DNA from: an uncultured Prevotella sp.
GTDB taxonomy: Bacteria > Bacteroidota > Bacteroidia > Bacteroidales > Bacteroidaceae
NCBI GenBank assembly: GCA_900315035.1
Contig: OMXO01000024.1
Location: 1-34,781, forward strand
Reading direction: 5' to 3'
DNA: 34,781 bases
The notes below the pieces were generated by a model. The model ran no database searches. It was not told the origin of the DNA and worked only from the letters and a program-made list of their open reading frames with translations. Positions 1 through 6,810 of this stretch are shown here, one piece after another. The position numbers and the translations under genes are program-made. Numbering within the stretch: position 1 is the stretch's first letter; each line of letters starts with the position of its first letter.

Positions 1-537
1 TAAGGGTATGGCGAAGCGTCACCAGCAGGTAGATTCCGATGCCAACGAGGCGCTGAAGACGTGGGCTTATCGTCTGGATAAGGTGGAGGGCGAAATCCCT
101 ATTGAACCTCTGAACGACGAGACCTACGACTGGCAGTCGAGCCGCATGGAGATCGCAGAGTTCAACGGCGACAAGGCCGACCGCACGCTGCTGAAGCGAA
201 TACCGTATTACGGCATCGGCGTGTCGCTGCCATATATCCTGATGCGCCATTGGGACGAGTGGCAGGAGTCGCGAACCCTGACGATGGACGACAGGGACCG
301 GCGCCTCTGCCGGTTGGCTATGGAGATTCAGTACAAATGTCAGCAGTTCTTCTTCGGCGAGATGGCCTTCAACTACTCCGCAAGTTGCCCGATGAGTTCA
401 AGACGCAGCAGTTCATGGAGGTGTTTGGCTGTTCACAGTCTGCCGCCTCGAAAGCCATCAAGCGTATGATTGGCGATGGAGTCGTAGAAATGGTGAAGTA
501 TTCGATTTATCGGAAATTGTCTCAAGAACTTCCATAG
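1..537 (+). pseudogene. DUF3987-type protein, 3' part, frameshifted
   Basis: The open frame is already running at base 2 and continues without a break through the ATG at base 8, so the 5' end lies outside the window. It reads to about base 375 (ending in the segment QYKCQQFFFGEMAFNY) and then loses sense. The recognisable C-terminus (LRKLPDEF, then a small helix-turn-helix-like SQSAASKAIKRMIGDG stretch) continues one frame over from about base 376 to the TAG at 535-537. The first part resembles the C-terminal region of DUF3987 proteins of Bacteroidetes, which often sit just upstream of an M15 peptidase or amidase gene, as here. As I remember the family, a linker separates the two segments, so a small deletion is as likely as a single-base indel. 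Family assignment is from memory of the motif and is moderately sure; the frame break is directly visible. Confidence 0.6.
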
Positions 538-543
538 TCTCTA

Positions 544-570
544 CCTCGTGCAGGGGCATCCCTGCCGAGG
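544..570 (+). terminator. Hairpin after the DUF3987-type gene
   Basis: An 11-bp stem with one bulged T (arms 544-555 and 560-570) lies 6 nt after the stop codon. It is followed by a loose AT-rich stretch rather than a clean T-tract, so it may be a terminator or an mRNA 3'-end stabiliser. Confidence 0.4.
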
Positions 571-620
571 TTATTACAGTTATAACTTATTCACTTTGGA
601 CATTTAGGTATTTTGAAATC

Positions 621-1235
621 ATGAATCAAGTTGAAATGAACAAACAAGCAAAGTTGTCGGCTCACTTTACATTAGGGGAGTTGACGAGGAGTAAGTCGCA
701 TCCGGAGGTGTATAATGTTCCTTCGCGGGTGCATATTGAGAATTTGAAGCGGGTTTGCGTGTGGTTGGAGGCGCTGAGGGAGCGGTACAATGAGCGCTAT
801 GTGCTCGTTGGGAGTGAGGTCCTGCGAGGGGCTGGGGGTCAGGTCCCGAAAAGTCGACTGGCGAAGGCTGGGGGTCAGGTCCCGAAAGTAGAAGTTTTCG
901 GGGAAAACTTTATTTCGAGACCAGACCCCGAAAAGGCAAGACCAGACCCCGAGGAACCGATTGTTATAACGAGCGGGTATCGGTCGGCGGAGCTGAATCG
1001 GAAGGTGGGGGGAGTGGCGACCTCGAATCATCTGACGGGGTGTGCCGTCGATATCCGCGTGGCGGGGAAGGAGCAACTCATTCGCTATGCGTGTATCCTC
1101 TTGGATTATGCCGACGAGACGAGGCAGGACTTCGATGAACTCCTGCTCGAGCACGGGGCGAATGGGGTGATTTGGTTGCACTTCGCGGTGAGGGCGCAGG
1201 ACAATCGGAGGAAAATCAGTTTCTTGAAGGCTTAA
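621..1235 (+). CDS. M15-family peptidase (D-Ala-D-Ala carboxypeptidase-like) with in-frame insertion
   Basis: 204 residues, no signal peptide. The N-terminus (HFTLGELTRSKSH) and the core VITSGYRS, SNHLTGCAVD and WLHFAV match the M15 zinc-peptidase family found in Bacteroidetes next to DUF3987 genes. The likely zinc ligands are H137, D144 and H187, all present. Such enzymes cut peptidoglycan peptide cross-bridges; in this gene context they are often of phage-lysin type. Between ALRERYNE and PIVITSGYRS, where family members as I know them have almost nothing, there are about 50 extra residues coded by a palindromic repeat element (see the repeat at 831-952). The frame stays open through it. Whether the enzyme still folds is unknown, but the insertion lies before the catalytic core and could loop out. 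No good promoter was found just upstream. Confidence 0.8.
   Translation: MNQVEMNKQAKLSAHFTLGELTRSKSHPEVYNVPSRVHIENLKRVCVWLEALRERYNERYVLVGSEVLRGAGGQVPKSRLAKAGGQVPKVEVFGENFISRPDPEKARPDPEEPIVITSGYRSAELNRKVGGVATSNHLTGCAVDIRVAGKEQLIRYACILLDYADETRQDFDELLLEHGANGVIWLHFAVRAQDNRRKISFLKA
831..952. repeat. Palindromic repeat element inside the M15 peptidase gene
   Basis: Two direct copies of a 22-nt unit (831-852 and 867-888; GGGGTCAGGTCCCGAAA core) are followed by a perfect 8-bp hairpin (892-899 with 903-910, GGG loop). Two inverted copies of the same unit then follow (about 913-931 and 936-952; core ACCAGACCCCGA). The left pair is spaced 36 nt and the right pair 21 nt, both multiples of three, so the host frame reads through as repeated GQVPK and RPDPE peptides. 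The whole resembles REP-type or MITE-like palindromic elements and, in behaviour, the in-frame palindromic elements of Rickettsia. The repeat structure is seen directly; mobility is inferred. Confidence 0.75.
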
Positions 1236-1240
1236 CGGGA

Positions 1241-1277
1241 TGGGGGGATTTTACTAATTATAGCGAAAATCCCCCCA
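1241..1277. terminator. 12-bp perfect hairpin after the M15 peptidase gene
   Basis: Perfect inverted repeat 1241-1252 with 1266-1277 (TGGGGGGATTTT and its complement), loop 13 nt, 5 nt after the stop. The G-rich stem flanked by A/T runs suits an intrinsic terminator on either strand, though the T-tract on the plus strand is part of the stem. Confidence 0.55.
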
Positions 1278-1282
1278 AAACG

Positions 1283-1314
1283 TTTGGATGACTCGATTTT
1301 TTGTGCTATCTTTG
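1283..1314 (+). promoter_or_regulatory. Bacteroidetes-type promoter for the gene at 1351
   Basis: TTTG at 1283-1286, 20-nt spacer, TATCTTTG at 1307-1314. This matches the TTTG / TAnnTTTG consensus and leaves a leader of roughly 30 nt before the ATG at 1351. Confidence 0.7.
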
Positions 1315-1350
1315 CCCCATATTACAGAACCTCAAAACGGGAAATAGCGT

Positions 1351-2307
1351 ATGGATGCAATTAATAAACCTAAGATGAAAATGTTTTTATTGGCATTGAT
1401 GATGATTTGCGCTGTATGCAGATCGGTAGAGGTGGCGGCAGAGAATCGTGGATTCAAGGCTGTCATGAACGGGAAGATTGCCGTAGAGGTGTGTTTCCAG
1501 ACGGTGCAAATCGGTAACGAGTGGCAGACGGCGGGCTATATCTATTACCCCAATGCCAAGAAGCCGGCACCAATCCTGATCGTTGAGAACTGGGGCAAGG
1601 AAAAGCCGAAAGACTATGCTGAAGACAATGTTTACGACCGCCGATTTGAGGAGTATCAGCCTGATGGCGAGATGACAGGCATACTTTATATGACGTGTGC
1701 CGAGGTAGAGGGCGACTTCCAGATGATGAAAGCCTCATGGAAGAATCCTTCGAACGGCAAGGTGCTCCAACTGTCGAAATTCGAAGAGACGCGCGAGCTG
1801 CCCAGTTGGTGGCCTGGAGCGCCATCAGTCTTCGGTGCGCCTCAGCGTGAGGCATGGGTGTTCTGGTACAAGCTGATTAATAAGTACGACGAGACTGGTG
1901 ACAGTGAGTGGATGGACACGATCTGCGTGACAGTCGAGGTGAACGGCAAGAAGCACCCCTTGAGTTTCGACGAGCCTCTGAACGGTTCCGTCAACAGCGA
2001 GATGGAGGAGACGCTGGACTGGGTTATCGATAAGGACATCAACTTTGACGGCATTCCCGACGTGTTGGTTTATCTCGGTTTGACCCATCGTGCGCAGTCG
2101 CTCTATAAGGCTTTCGTATGGAATCCGGTAACGCGTCAGTACTATAACGTCAAGGCGTTTGAAGAGATTCAGGAGCCGGAATTCGACAGCGAGACGAAGA
2201 CGATTATCAGTCGTGTCCGCGATGTGAACATATTATACGAGGAAACGTATAAATGGAAAAACGGCAAACTCAAAAGAGTTGCCGTTAAGGAAATTAAGCT
2301 GGATTAA
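1351..2307 (+). CDS. Secreted protein of unknown function, XAC2610-like C-terminal region
   Basis: 318 residues. A hydrophobic segment at residues 10-22 (MFLLALMMICAVC) followed by VAAENRG suggests an N-terminal signal peptide; the internal ATG at 1375 would give a more usual signal-peptide start. The middle has no family I recognise. The C-terminal 100 residues contain DKDINFDGIPDVLVY (227-241), a calcium-loop-like motif, then a FVWNP segment and a final YKWKNGKLKRV segment. This layout is seen in XAC2610/FG-GAP-type secreted proteins, where the loop is followed by beta strands. Its own promoter lies at 1283-1314. The gene converges on the GH5 gene with only 15 nt between their ends. Envelope or extracellular location is inferred from the signal peptide; the function is unknown. 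Confidence 0.7.
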   Translation: MDAINKPKMKMFLLALMMICAVCRSVEVAAENRGFKAVMNGKIAVEVCFQTVQIGNEWQTAGYIYYPNAKKPAPILIVENWGKEKPKDYAEDNVYDRRFEEYQPDGEMTGILYMTCAEVEGDFQMMKASWKNPSNGKVLQLSKFEETRELPSWWPGAPSVFGAPQREAWVFWYKLINKYDETGDSEWMDTICVTVEVNGKKHPLSFDEPLNGSVNSEMEETLDWVIDKDINFDGIPDVLVYLGLTHRAQSLYKAFVWNPVTRQYYNVKAFEEIQEPEFDSETKTIISRVRDVNILYEETYKWKNGKLKRVAVKEIKLD

Positions 2308-2322
2308 TCGACAGAAATCGCT

Positions 2323-4095
2323 TTACTTGGCGAGATATTTCTTGCCGTTCTGAATGTAGATACCTTTGCGGGGAGCGGTGACGCGCTGACCACTGAGGAG
2401 GTGGATGGCGTCATCGGTCTGACGCTCAACTATCTTGACACTCTGGATGGCTGTAGGTTTGAGAGTGCCATCGGCGGTTATCAAGCCGCCCCAGGCTACG
2501 GCTGGCCAAAGGGGCTCCTCGGTGTCATCGTTCTTGACGAGAGCCATTTTGACAATCTTGGCCTTGGCTGATGCCACGTAACACTGCAGGGTGATACGCG
2601 ACACGTTGGCACCCGTTTTGGCCGGCACGAAATTGACGGTGGTAACTTTCGAGTCGGAGGCCAGATCGTATGTGCCTTCCTTGAATTTGTCACCGCTAGC
2701 ATCGCCATAGACCTTGACCTTTAGGCTGCCTGCTGCGGGTATTTCAGCGAGTTCGACACGAACGCCCTTGTATTCGCTCACCTTGAAAGCATTTCTCGTG
2801 TTATTGTTGCCATAGAGAAAGATTTCCGACCACTGCTGGTTCCAGTTGACATTAAAACATTGTATATCGAAGTCGTCCTTAGTAGGGTATTTGCCCTGGT
2901 AGTCGCTACCATGATAGGCCTTGACGATACGCTCTGCGAGGTCGGGCTGATTGAAGGCGGGCAACGAGCGATAAATACCGTCGGTAAGTCCCATCCAATA
3001 GAAGGTGGCTACTGAATTCTCTTTACATTTCTGAATCATGTAATCGACGAACTGGAACATCACGTCGCGACGCACGTCGTAGTCGGTCTTGCCGTCGCCC
3101 TTATCCACATTGGCCGAACCCCATTCACCGAGAATCATGGGAACGCCCTTTGAGATGATATGCGTATTCCACGCAGCGACCATCTCATCGATCTCTTCCT
3201 TCACCTTGTCGATGCCGCCCTCGATGTTGGGATAGTCGTGTACTTGTACCATGAGGTGGCCTTCGGTCTGGTCGGTAGGGATGGTAAGCTCGGAGAGCGG
3301 GTCCTTGAGGTGCTGATTCCATGTGCCGCTGCCACAGCAGGCAGCGTAGGTGTTGACCACGAGGTTGCGCTCGGCATTGTTGCCGCCCGTGGCGCGCACG
3401 ACATCGACAAAGCTCTGTGCATAGCCGTTGATGGCCTTATAGGCCGATGCTGCCACAGCGGCATCGTACTTGTTCTTAGACGCAAAAGAGGCGAAGCACC
3501 AGCTGCTGAGTTTGTCGAGCATCTCGTTGTAACTCTCGAAGAGCAGATGCTGGTCGTAGTCCTTGAACTCGGTGGCAATCTGTTTCCAGAGGTTCTCGTA
3601 TTTCACCTTATTAGTATTATAATTGTCTTCGTCGGCCTTGATCCATGAGTGGAATCCATCGCTGTCGGCTCCAGTGTCGTGATGGACGTTGATGATGCAA
3701 TAGAGGCCTTGGTCGATGACGTAATCGACGACCTCGTGGACACGTTTCATCCACTCGGCACTGACCTTGCCGTCTTTATCCATGTGATTATACCAGGTGA
3801 CTGGTACGCGGATGGCGCCGAAGCCTGCCTCTTTCATCATCTTGATCAACTCGGGCTTTGTAAATCCCTGTCCCCAGCACGTCTCGGAATCGAGTCCCTG
3901 ACGGCCCCAGAAGTCGTCGCGGGTAAAATCGGTGATGAGCACGTTGTCAATATTCTGGCGGTTGGCCTCGAGGGTATTACCTAAGTTCCAGCCTACGCCC
4001 ATATTCTTAACGGCCTGGCTGGCAGACTCGAAATCTGCCGCACACATATTCATGCTGACGAGCAGACTACACACAAAAAGTAGAGATTTCTTCAT
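2323..4095 (-). CDS. Secreted GH5-family endoglucanase with C-terminal sorting-like domain
   Basis: 590 residues. Signal peptide 1-20 (MKKSLLFVCSLLVSMNMCAA). The catalytic (beta/alpha)8 barrel covers about 25-395: VGWNLGNTLEA (34-44), IRVPVTW (95-101), NVHHD (136-140), LLFESYNEM with proposed acid/base E191, QVHDYP (284-289), ILGEWGS with proposed nucleophile E324, and FYWMG (365-369). This is clan GH-A family 5, probably subfamily 4, which cleaves beta-1,4-glucans such as cellulose, xyloglucan or mixed-linkage glucan. Residues 405-525 look like a beta-sandwich carbohydrate-binding module. The last 50 residues end in LSGQRV...KGIYIQNGKKYLAK, like the Bacteroidetes C-terminal sorting (type IX secretion) tail. 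The usual NEP after the acid/base is NEM here. It has its own promoter and is divergent from the HIT gene. Confidence 0.9.
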   Translation of the reverse strand: MKKSLLFVCSLLVSMNMCAADFESASQAVKNMGVGWNLGNTLEANRQNIDNVLITDFTRDDFWGRQGLDSETCWGQGFTKPELIKMMKEAGFGAIRVPVTWYNHMDKDGKVSAEWMKRVHEVVDYVIDQGLYCIINVHHDTGADSDGFHSWIKADEDNYNTNKVKYENLWKQIATEFKDYDQHLLFESYNEMLDKLSSWCFASFASKNKYDAAVAASAYKAINGYAQSFVDVVRATGGNNAERNLVVNTYAACCGSGTWNQHLKDPLSELTIPTDQTEGHLMVQVHDYPNIEGGIDKVKEEIDEMVAAWNTHIISKGVPMILGEWGSANVDKGDGKTDYDVRRDVMFQFVDYMIQKCKENSVATFYWMGLTDGIYRSLPAFNQPDLAERIVKAYHGSDYQGKYPTKDDFDIQCFNVNWNQQWSEIFLYGNNNTRNAFKVSEYKGVRVELAEIPAAGSLKVKVYGDASGDKFKEGTYDLASDSKVTTVNFVPAKTGANVSRITLQCYVASAKAKIVKMALVKNDDTEEPLWPAVAWGGLITADGTLKPTAIQSVKIVERQTDDAIHLLSGQRVTAPRKGIYIQNGKKYLAK

Positions 4096-4129
4096 ATAGT
4101 TTTCGTTTATCAGTTATCAAATTCGTGTG

Positions 4130-4161
4130 CAAAATTACGATTTATTCGCGAAGTATGCAAA
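4130..4161 (-). promoter_or_regulatory. Promoter of the GH5 gene
   Basis: On the minus strand, TTTG (plus 4158-4161), 20-nt spacer, TAATTTTG (plus 4130-4137). It lies 34 nt before the start codon at 4095. Confidence 0.75.
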
Positions 4162-4176
4162 TAAACTTGCAAAGAT

Positions 4177-4207
4177 TTTGTGAATCGGAAGAATTTGCGT
4201 AATTTTG
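4177..4207 (+). promoter_or_regulatory. Promoter of the HIT / DUF1015 operon
   Basis: TTTG at 4177-4180, 19-nt spacer, TAATTTTG at 4200-4207, leaving a leader of about 30 nt before the ATG at 4243. It is back to back with the GH5 promoter in one 147-bp intergenic region. Confidence 0.75.
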
Positions 4208-4242
4208 CACCACTAAAATCAAAATCTTAAAACAAAACGATT

Positions 4243-4668
4243 ATGCAAAGTGACCCTAAGCAGTGTCTGTACTGCACTAACAATCAGACGCTTCACGACC
4301 TGATGATTGAGTTTGCCCAACTGTCGGTATCGCGTGCCTTCCTTTTTAAGGAGCAGACCTATCGCGGGCGTTGTCTCGTGGCCTATAAGGACCATGTGAA
4401 CGACCTGAACGAGTTGAGCGATGAAGACCGTAACGCCTTTATGGCCGACGTGGCCCGCGTGACACGTGCGATGCAGAAGGCCTTCAATCCCGAGAAGATC
4501 AACTATGGTGCCTATAGCGACAAGCTCTCTCATCTGCACTTCCACCTGGCTCCGAAATATGTTGACGGTCCCGACTACGGTGGCACGTTCCAGATGAATC
4601 CTGGCAAGGTGTATCTCTCGGATGCAGAATACGCAGAGATGATCGAGAAAATCAAGGCCAATCTGTAG
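4243..4668 (+). CDS. HIT-family nucleotide hydrolase/transferase
   Basis: 141 residues, cytoplasmic. The histidine triad HLHFHL (H97, H99, H101) near the C-terminus, followed by APKY, marks the HIT superfamily (Hint or Fhit-like enzymes that hydrolyse nucleoside phosphoramidates or dinucleotides). A CxxC pair (C8, C11) near the N-terminus resembles the zinc-associated CxxC of some bacterial HIT proteins. The gene is followed after 39 nt by the DUF1015 gene in the same direction, with no promoter seen between them, so they probably share the promoter at 4177-4207. The exact substrate cannot be told from sequence. Confidence 0.88.
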   Translation: MQSDPKQCLYCTNNQTLHDLMIEFAQLSVSRAFLFKEQTYRGRCLVAYKDHVNDLNELSDEDRNAFMADVARVTRAMQKAFNPEKINYGAYSDKLSHLHFHLAPKYVDGPDYGGTFQMNPGKVYLSDAEYAEMIEKIKANL

Positions 4669-4707
4669 TGGTCAAAATGTAAAATGGTCAATGTTAAATA
4701 AATAATC

Positions 4708-5955
4708 ATGGCAATCGTAAAACCATTCAAAGGAATCCGTCCGCCAAAGGAACTGGTGGAGCAGGTAGAGAGCCGTCCGTATGACGTGCTCAACAGTGAA
4801 GAGGCGAGGGCAGAGGCTGGCGACAACGAGAAGAGCCTCTACCACATCATCAAGCCCGAGATAGACTTCCCCGTAGGTACATCGGAGTATGACCCTCGCG
4901 TCTATGAGAAGGCTGCCGAGAACTTCCAGAAATTCCAGGATAAAGGCTGGCTGGTGCAGGACGCCCGCGAGCATTATTATATCTATGCACAGACGATGGG
5001 CGACAAGACGCAGTACGGACTGGTGGTATGTGCCCATACCGACGACTATATGGCTGGCCGCATCAAGAAGCACGAGCTGACACGTCGCGACAAGGAAGAG
5101 GACCGCATGAAGCACGTACGCGTGAACAATGCCAATATCGAGCCCGTATTCTTTGCCTATCCTGACAATGAGGTGCTCAACGCGCTGATTATGCGCTATG
5201 CTGCCACGGAGCCAGAATATGACTTCGTAGCACCTATCGACGGTTTCCGCCATCAGTTCTGGGTGATCGACGACGACAAGGACATGCAGACCATCACCGA
5301 CGAGTTTGCCAAGATGCCATCGATGTATATCGCCGACGGGCACCACCGTTCGGCAGCAGCAGCCCTCGTAGGCGCTGAGAAGCAGAAACAGAACCCCAAC
5401 CACAAGGGCGACGAGGAGTATAACTTCTTCATGGCTGTCTGCTTCCAGGCATCGCAGTTGACGATTCTCGACTACAACCGTGTGGTGAAAGACCTGAACG
5501 GCCTGTCGTCGGAGGAATTCCTCGCTGCCCTGCAGGTAAACTTCGAAGTGGAAGACAAGGGAACGGAGATCTACAAGCCTCAGCAGCTGCATGAGTTCTC
5601 GCTCTATCTCGATGGACACTGGTTCTCGCTGAAGGCCAAGGACGGCACCTACGACAATAGCGATCCGATCGGTGTGCTCGACGTGGATATCTCCAGCCGA
5701 CTGATACTCGACGAGATCCTGAACATCGGCGACCTGCGCTCTTCACAGCGTATCGACTTCGTGGGCGGACTGCGCGGTCTGGGTGAGTTGAAGCGCCGTG
5801 TGGACAGCGGTGAGATGCGTGCTGCGCTGGCACTCTATCCCGTCTCGATGCAGCAGATCATGGATATCGCCGACAGCGGTAAGATCATGCCGCCGAAGGC
5901 CACCTGGTTTGAGCCGAAGCTGCGCTCAGGACTGGTGATCCACAAGTTGAGCTAA
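4708..5955 (+). CDS. DUF1015 family protein
   Basis: 415 residues, cytoplasmic, no signal peptide. The start MAIVKPFKGIRPP, the segment YDVLNSEEA (25-33) and the central MYIADGHHRSAAA (206-218) are the hallmarks of DUF1015. The DGHHR motif (210-214) recalls the nucleotide-binding motif of ParB/sulfiredoxin-type proteins, so a phosphotransfer or nucleotide-dependent role is possible. In other Bacteroidetes I recall this gene near serine-biosynthesis genes; here its only partner is the HIT gene. The full length fits the family and a strong hairpin follows. The biochemical function is not established from this sequence. Confidence 0.85.
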   Translation: MAIVKPFKGIRPPKELVEQVESRPYDVLNSEEARAEAGDNEKSLYHIIKPEIDFPVGTSEYDPRVYEKAAENFQKFQDKGWLVQDAREHYYIYAQTMGDKTQYGLVVCAHTDDYMAGRIKKHELTRRDKEEDRMKHVRVNNANIEPVFFAYPDNEVLNALIMRYAATEPEYDFVAPIDGFRHQFWVIDDDKDMQTITDEFAKMPSMYIADGHHRSAAAALVGAEKQKQNPNHKGDEEYNFFMAVCFQASQLTILDYNRVVKDLNGLSSEEFLAALQVNFEVEDKGTEIYKPQQLHEFSLYLDGHWFSLKAKDGTYDNSDPIGVLDVDISSRLILDEILNIGDLRSSQRIDFVGGLRGLGELKRRVDSGEMRAALALYPVSMQQIMDIADSGKIMPPKATWFEPKLRSGLVIHKLS

Positions 5956-5963
5956 TAGCATGA

Positions 5964-5994
5964 AGAAAGGCTTGTCGAAATGACAAGCCTTTCT
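5964..5994. terminator. Strong bidirectional hairpin terminator
   Basis: Perfect 13-bp stem (5964-5976 with 5982-5994, AGAAAGGCTTGTC and complement) with a 5-nt GAAAT loop, between the convergent DUF1015 gene and the end of the VgrG operon at 6013. Confidence 0.85.
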
Positions 5995-6012
5995 CTTTAG
6001 AAATCCATCTGC

Positions 6013-6792
6013 TTATTCCTCATAGCCGGGACGGAAACTGGATACCCCATCGTACTCCTTAGGCTTATTCTTCTTGAGATTATAACGAGCATAAGCCTCG
6101 TCGATCTCCCTTAATTTCTCGTCGCGCAGAGAGTCGGCCCGATTCTTGAACTCCTTATACATGCGCTCAAGATCGTCTTTCACCGTGTTGGCATCCTCAA
6201 TGTTAGCACTGTTAATCATAGTGACTAGCACCTCGCTATTACGTGCACAGACAGCATCTAAACGGAGCATGCACTCAGCGTGGAGACTCTTGACGGTGGT
6301 AGTCAGCAGATCGCGACGATCTTTATCGACATCGGGCATCGTATAGAGCAGGAAGACACTCTCGGGAGCGGCATCCGTACTGGCATCAGGAATCTTGTTG
6401 AACTCTTCTGCAGAGACCTGCATGTTTTGTTGACTATTTTCATTGTCTTCTTCAGGCTCGTCGTAATCCTTGTTCTTATGATCTACGCGTGAGAATTTTC
6501 CCTGTTTGATGGTCAACTTGAACTCCGGGTGAGCCTCAGCAATGCCTGCGATAATCTTGTGCAACAATTCCGGATACTTGGGGTAAACGATCATCTGATA
6601 CTCGTTGGCTATCGCCACATCGGCCACCTCTTCGATATCATACGACATGCCATCATCGTCGATGACGACAGGCATCAGAGCAGCCACATCCGACTTGATG
6701 CAAAGATTGGAATATTTGAAGCCCAGTAACACTGTGTAGCCATTCATCTGCTGGCTTACATCAGATAATTGTGTATAAAGTAATGTGTTCAT
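6013..6792 (-). CDS. Ribosome-recycling-factor-like protein, last gene of the VgrG operon
   Basis: 259 residues, no signal peptide or membrane segment. I found no exact family, but the pattern follows ribosome recycling factor (RRF). Residues 40-80 (MPVVIDDDG...VADVAIANEYQMIVYP) line up with the RRF segment that runs from the conserved valine-rich strand through AxVxV to the IxP strand. Residues 150-233 (MPDVDKDRRDLL followed by three long amphipathic helices) line up with the RRF PPLTEERRKDL helical region. Between them, about 96-148 is an acidic, Gln/Asn-rich insert (DEPEEDNENSQQ) absent from RRF. The N-terminal helix of RRF is shortened or divergent. The gene follows the needle-like gene after 18 nt, so it is translated with the spike operon. 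The role is unknown: an adaptor, an immunity or cargo protein, or a divergent translation factor are all possible. The fold assignment is an inference made by eye. Confidence 0.6.
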   Translation of the reverse strand: MNTLLYTQLSDVSQQMNGYTVLLGFKYSNLCIKSDVAALMPVVIDDDGMSYDIEEVADVAIANEYQMIVYPKYPELLHKIIAGIAEAHPEFKLTIKQGKFSRVDHKNKDYDEPEEDNENSQQNMQVSAEEFNKIPDASTDAAPESVFLLYTMPDVDKDRRDLLTTTVKSLHAECMLRLDAVCARNSEVLVTMINSANIEDANTVKDDLERMYKEFKNRADSLRDEKLREIDEAYARYNLKKNKPKEYDGVSSFRPGYEE

Positions 6793-6810
6793 TGTGATGA
6801 TTCAATCTAA

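Noticed and set aside
594-620. Promoter for the M15 peptidase gene
   Set aside because: TTTG and TATTTTG-like boxes are present but only 11 nt apart, which does not fit the 19-21 nt spacing.
831-952. Repeats read as a CRISPR array
   Set aside because: Only two direct and two inverted copies, with short unequal spacing and inside a gene; no Cas genes nearby.
4669-4707. Imperfect TGGTCAAAATG / TGGTCAATGT repeat between the HIT and DUF1015 genes
   Set aside because: Only two short AT-rich copies; too little to call a repeat element or regulatory site.
4672-5619. 315-residue open frame on the minus strand
   Set aside because: It is antisense to the DUF1015 gene, has no family motif, and its residue pattern (many Leu, Val and His) is the usual shadow of a GC-biased coding strand.
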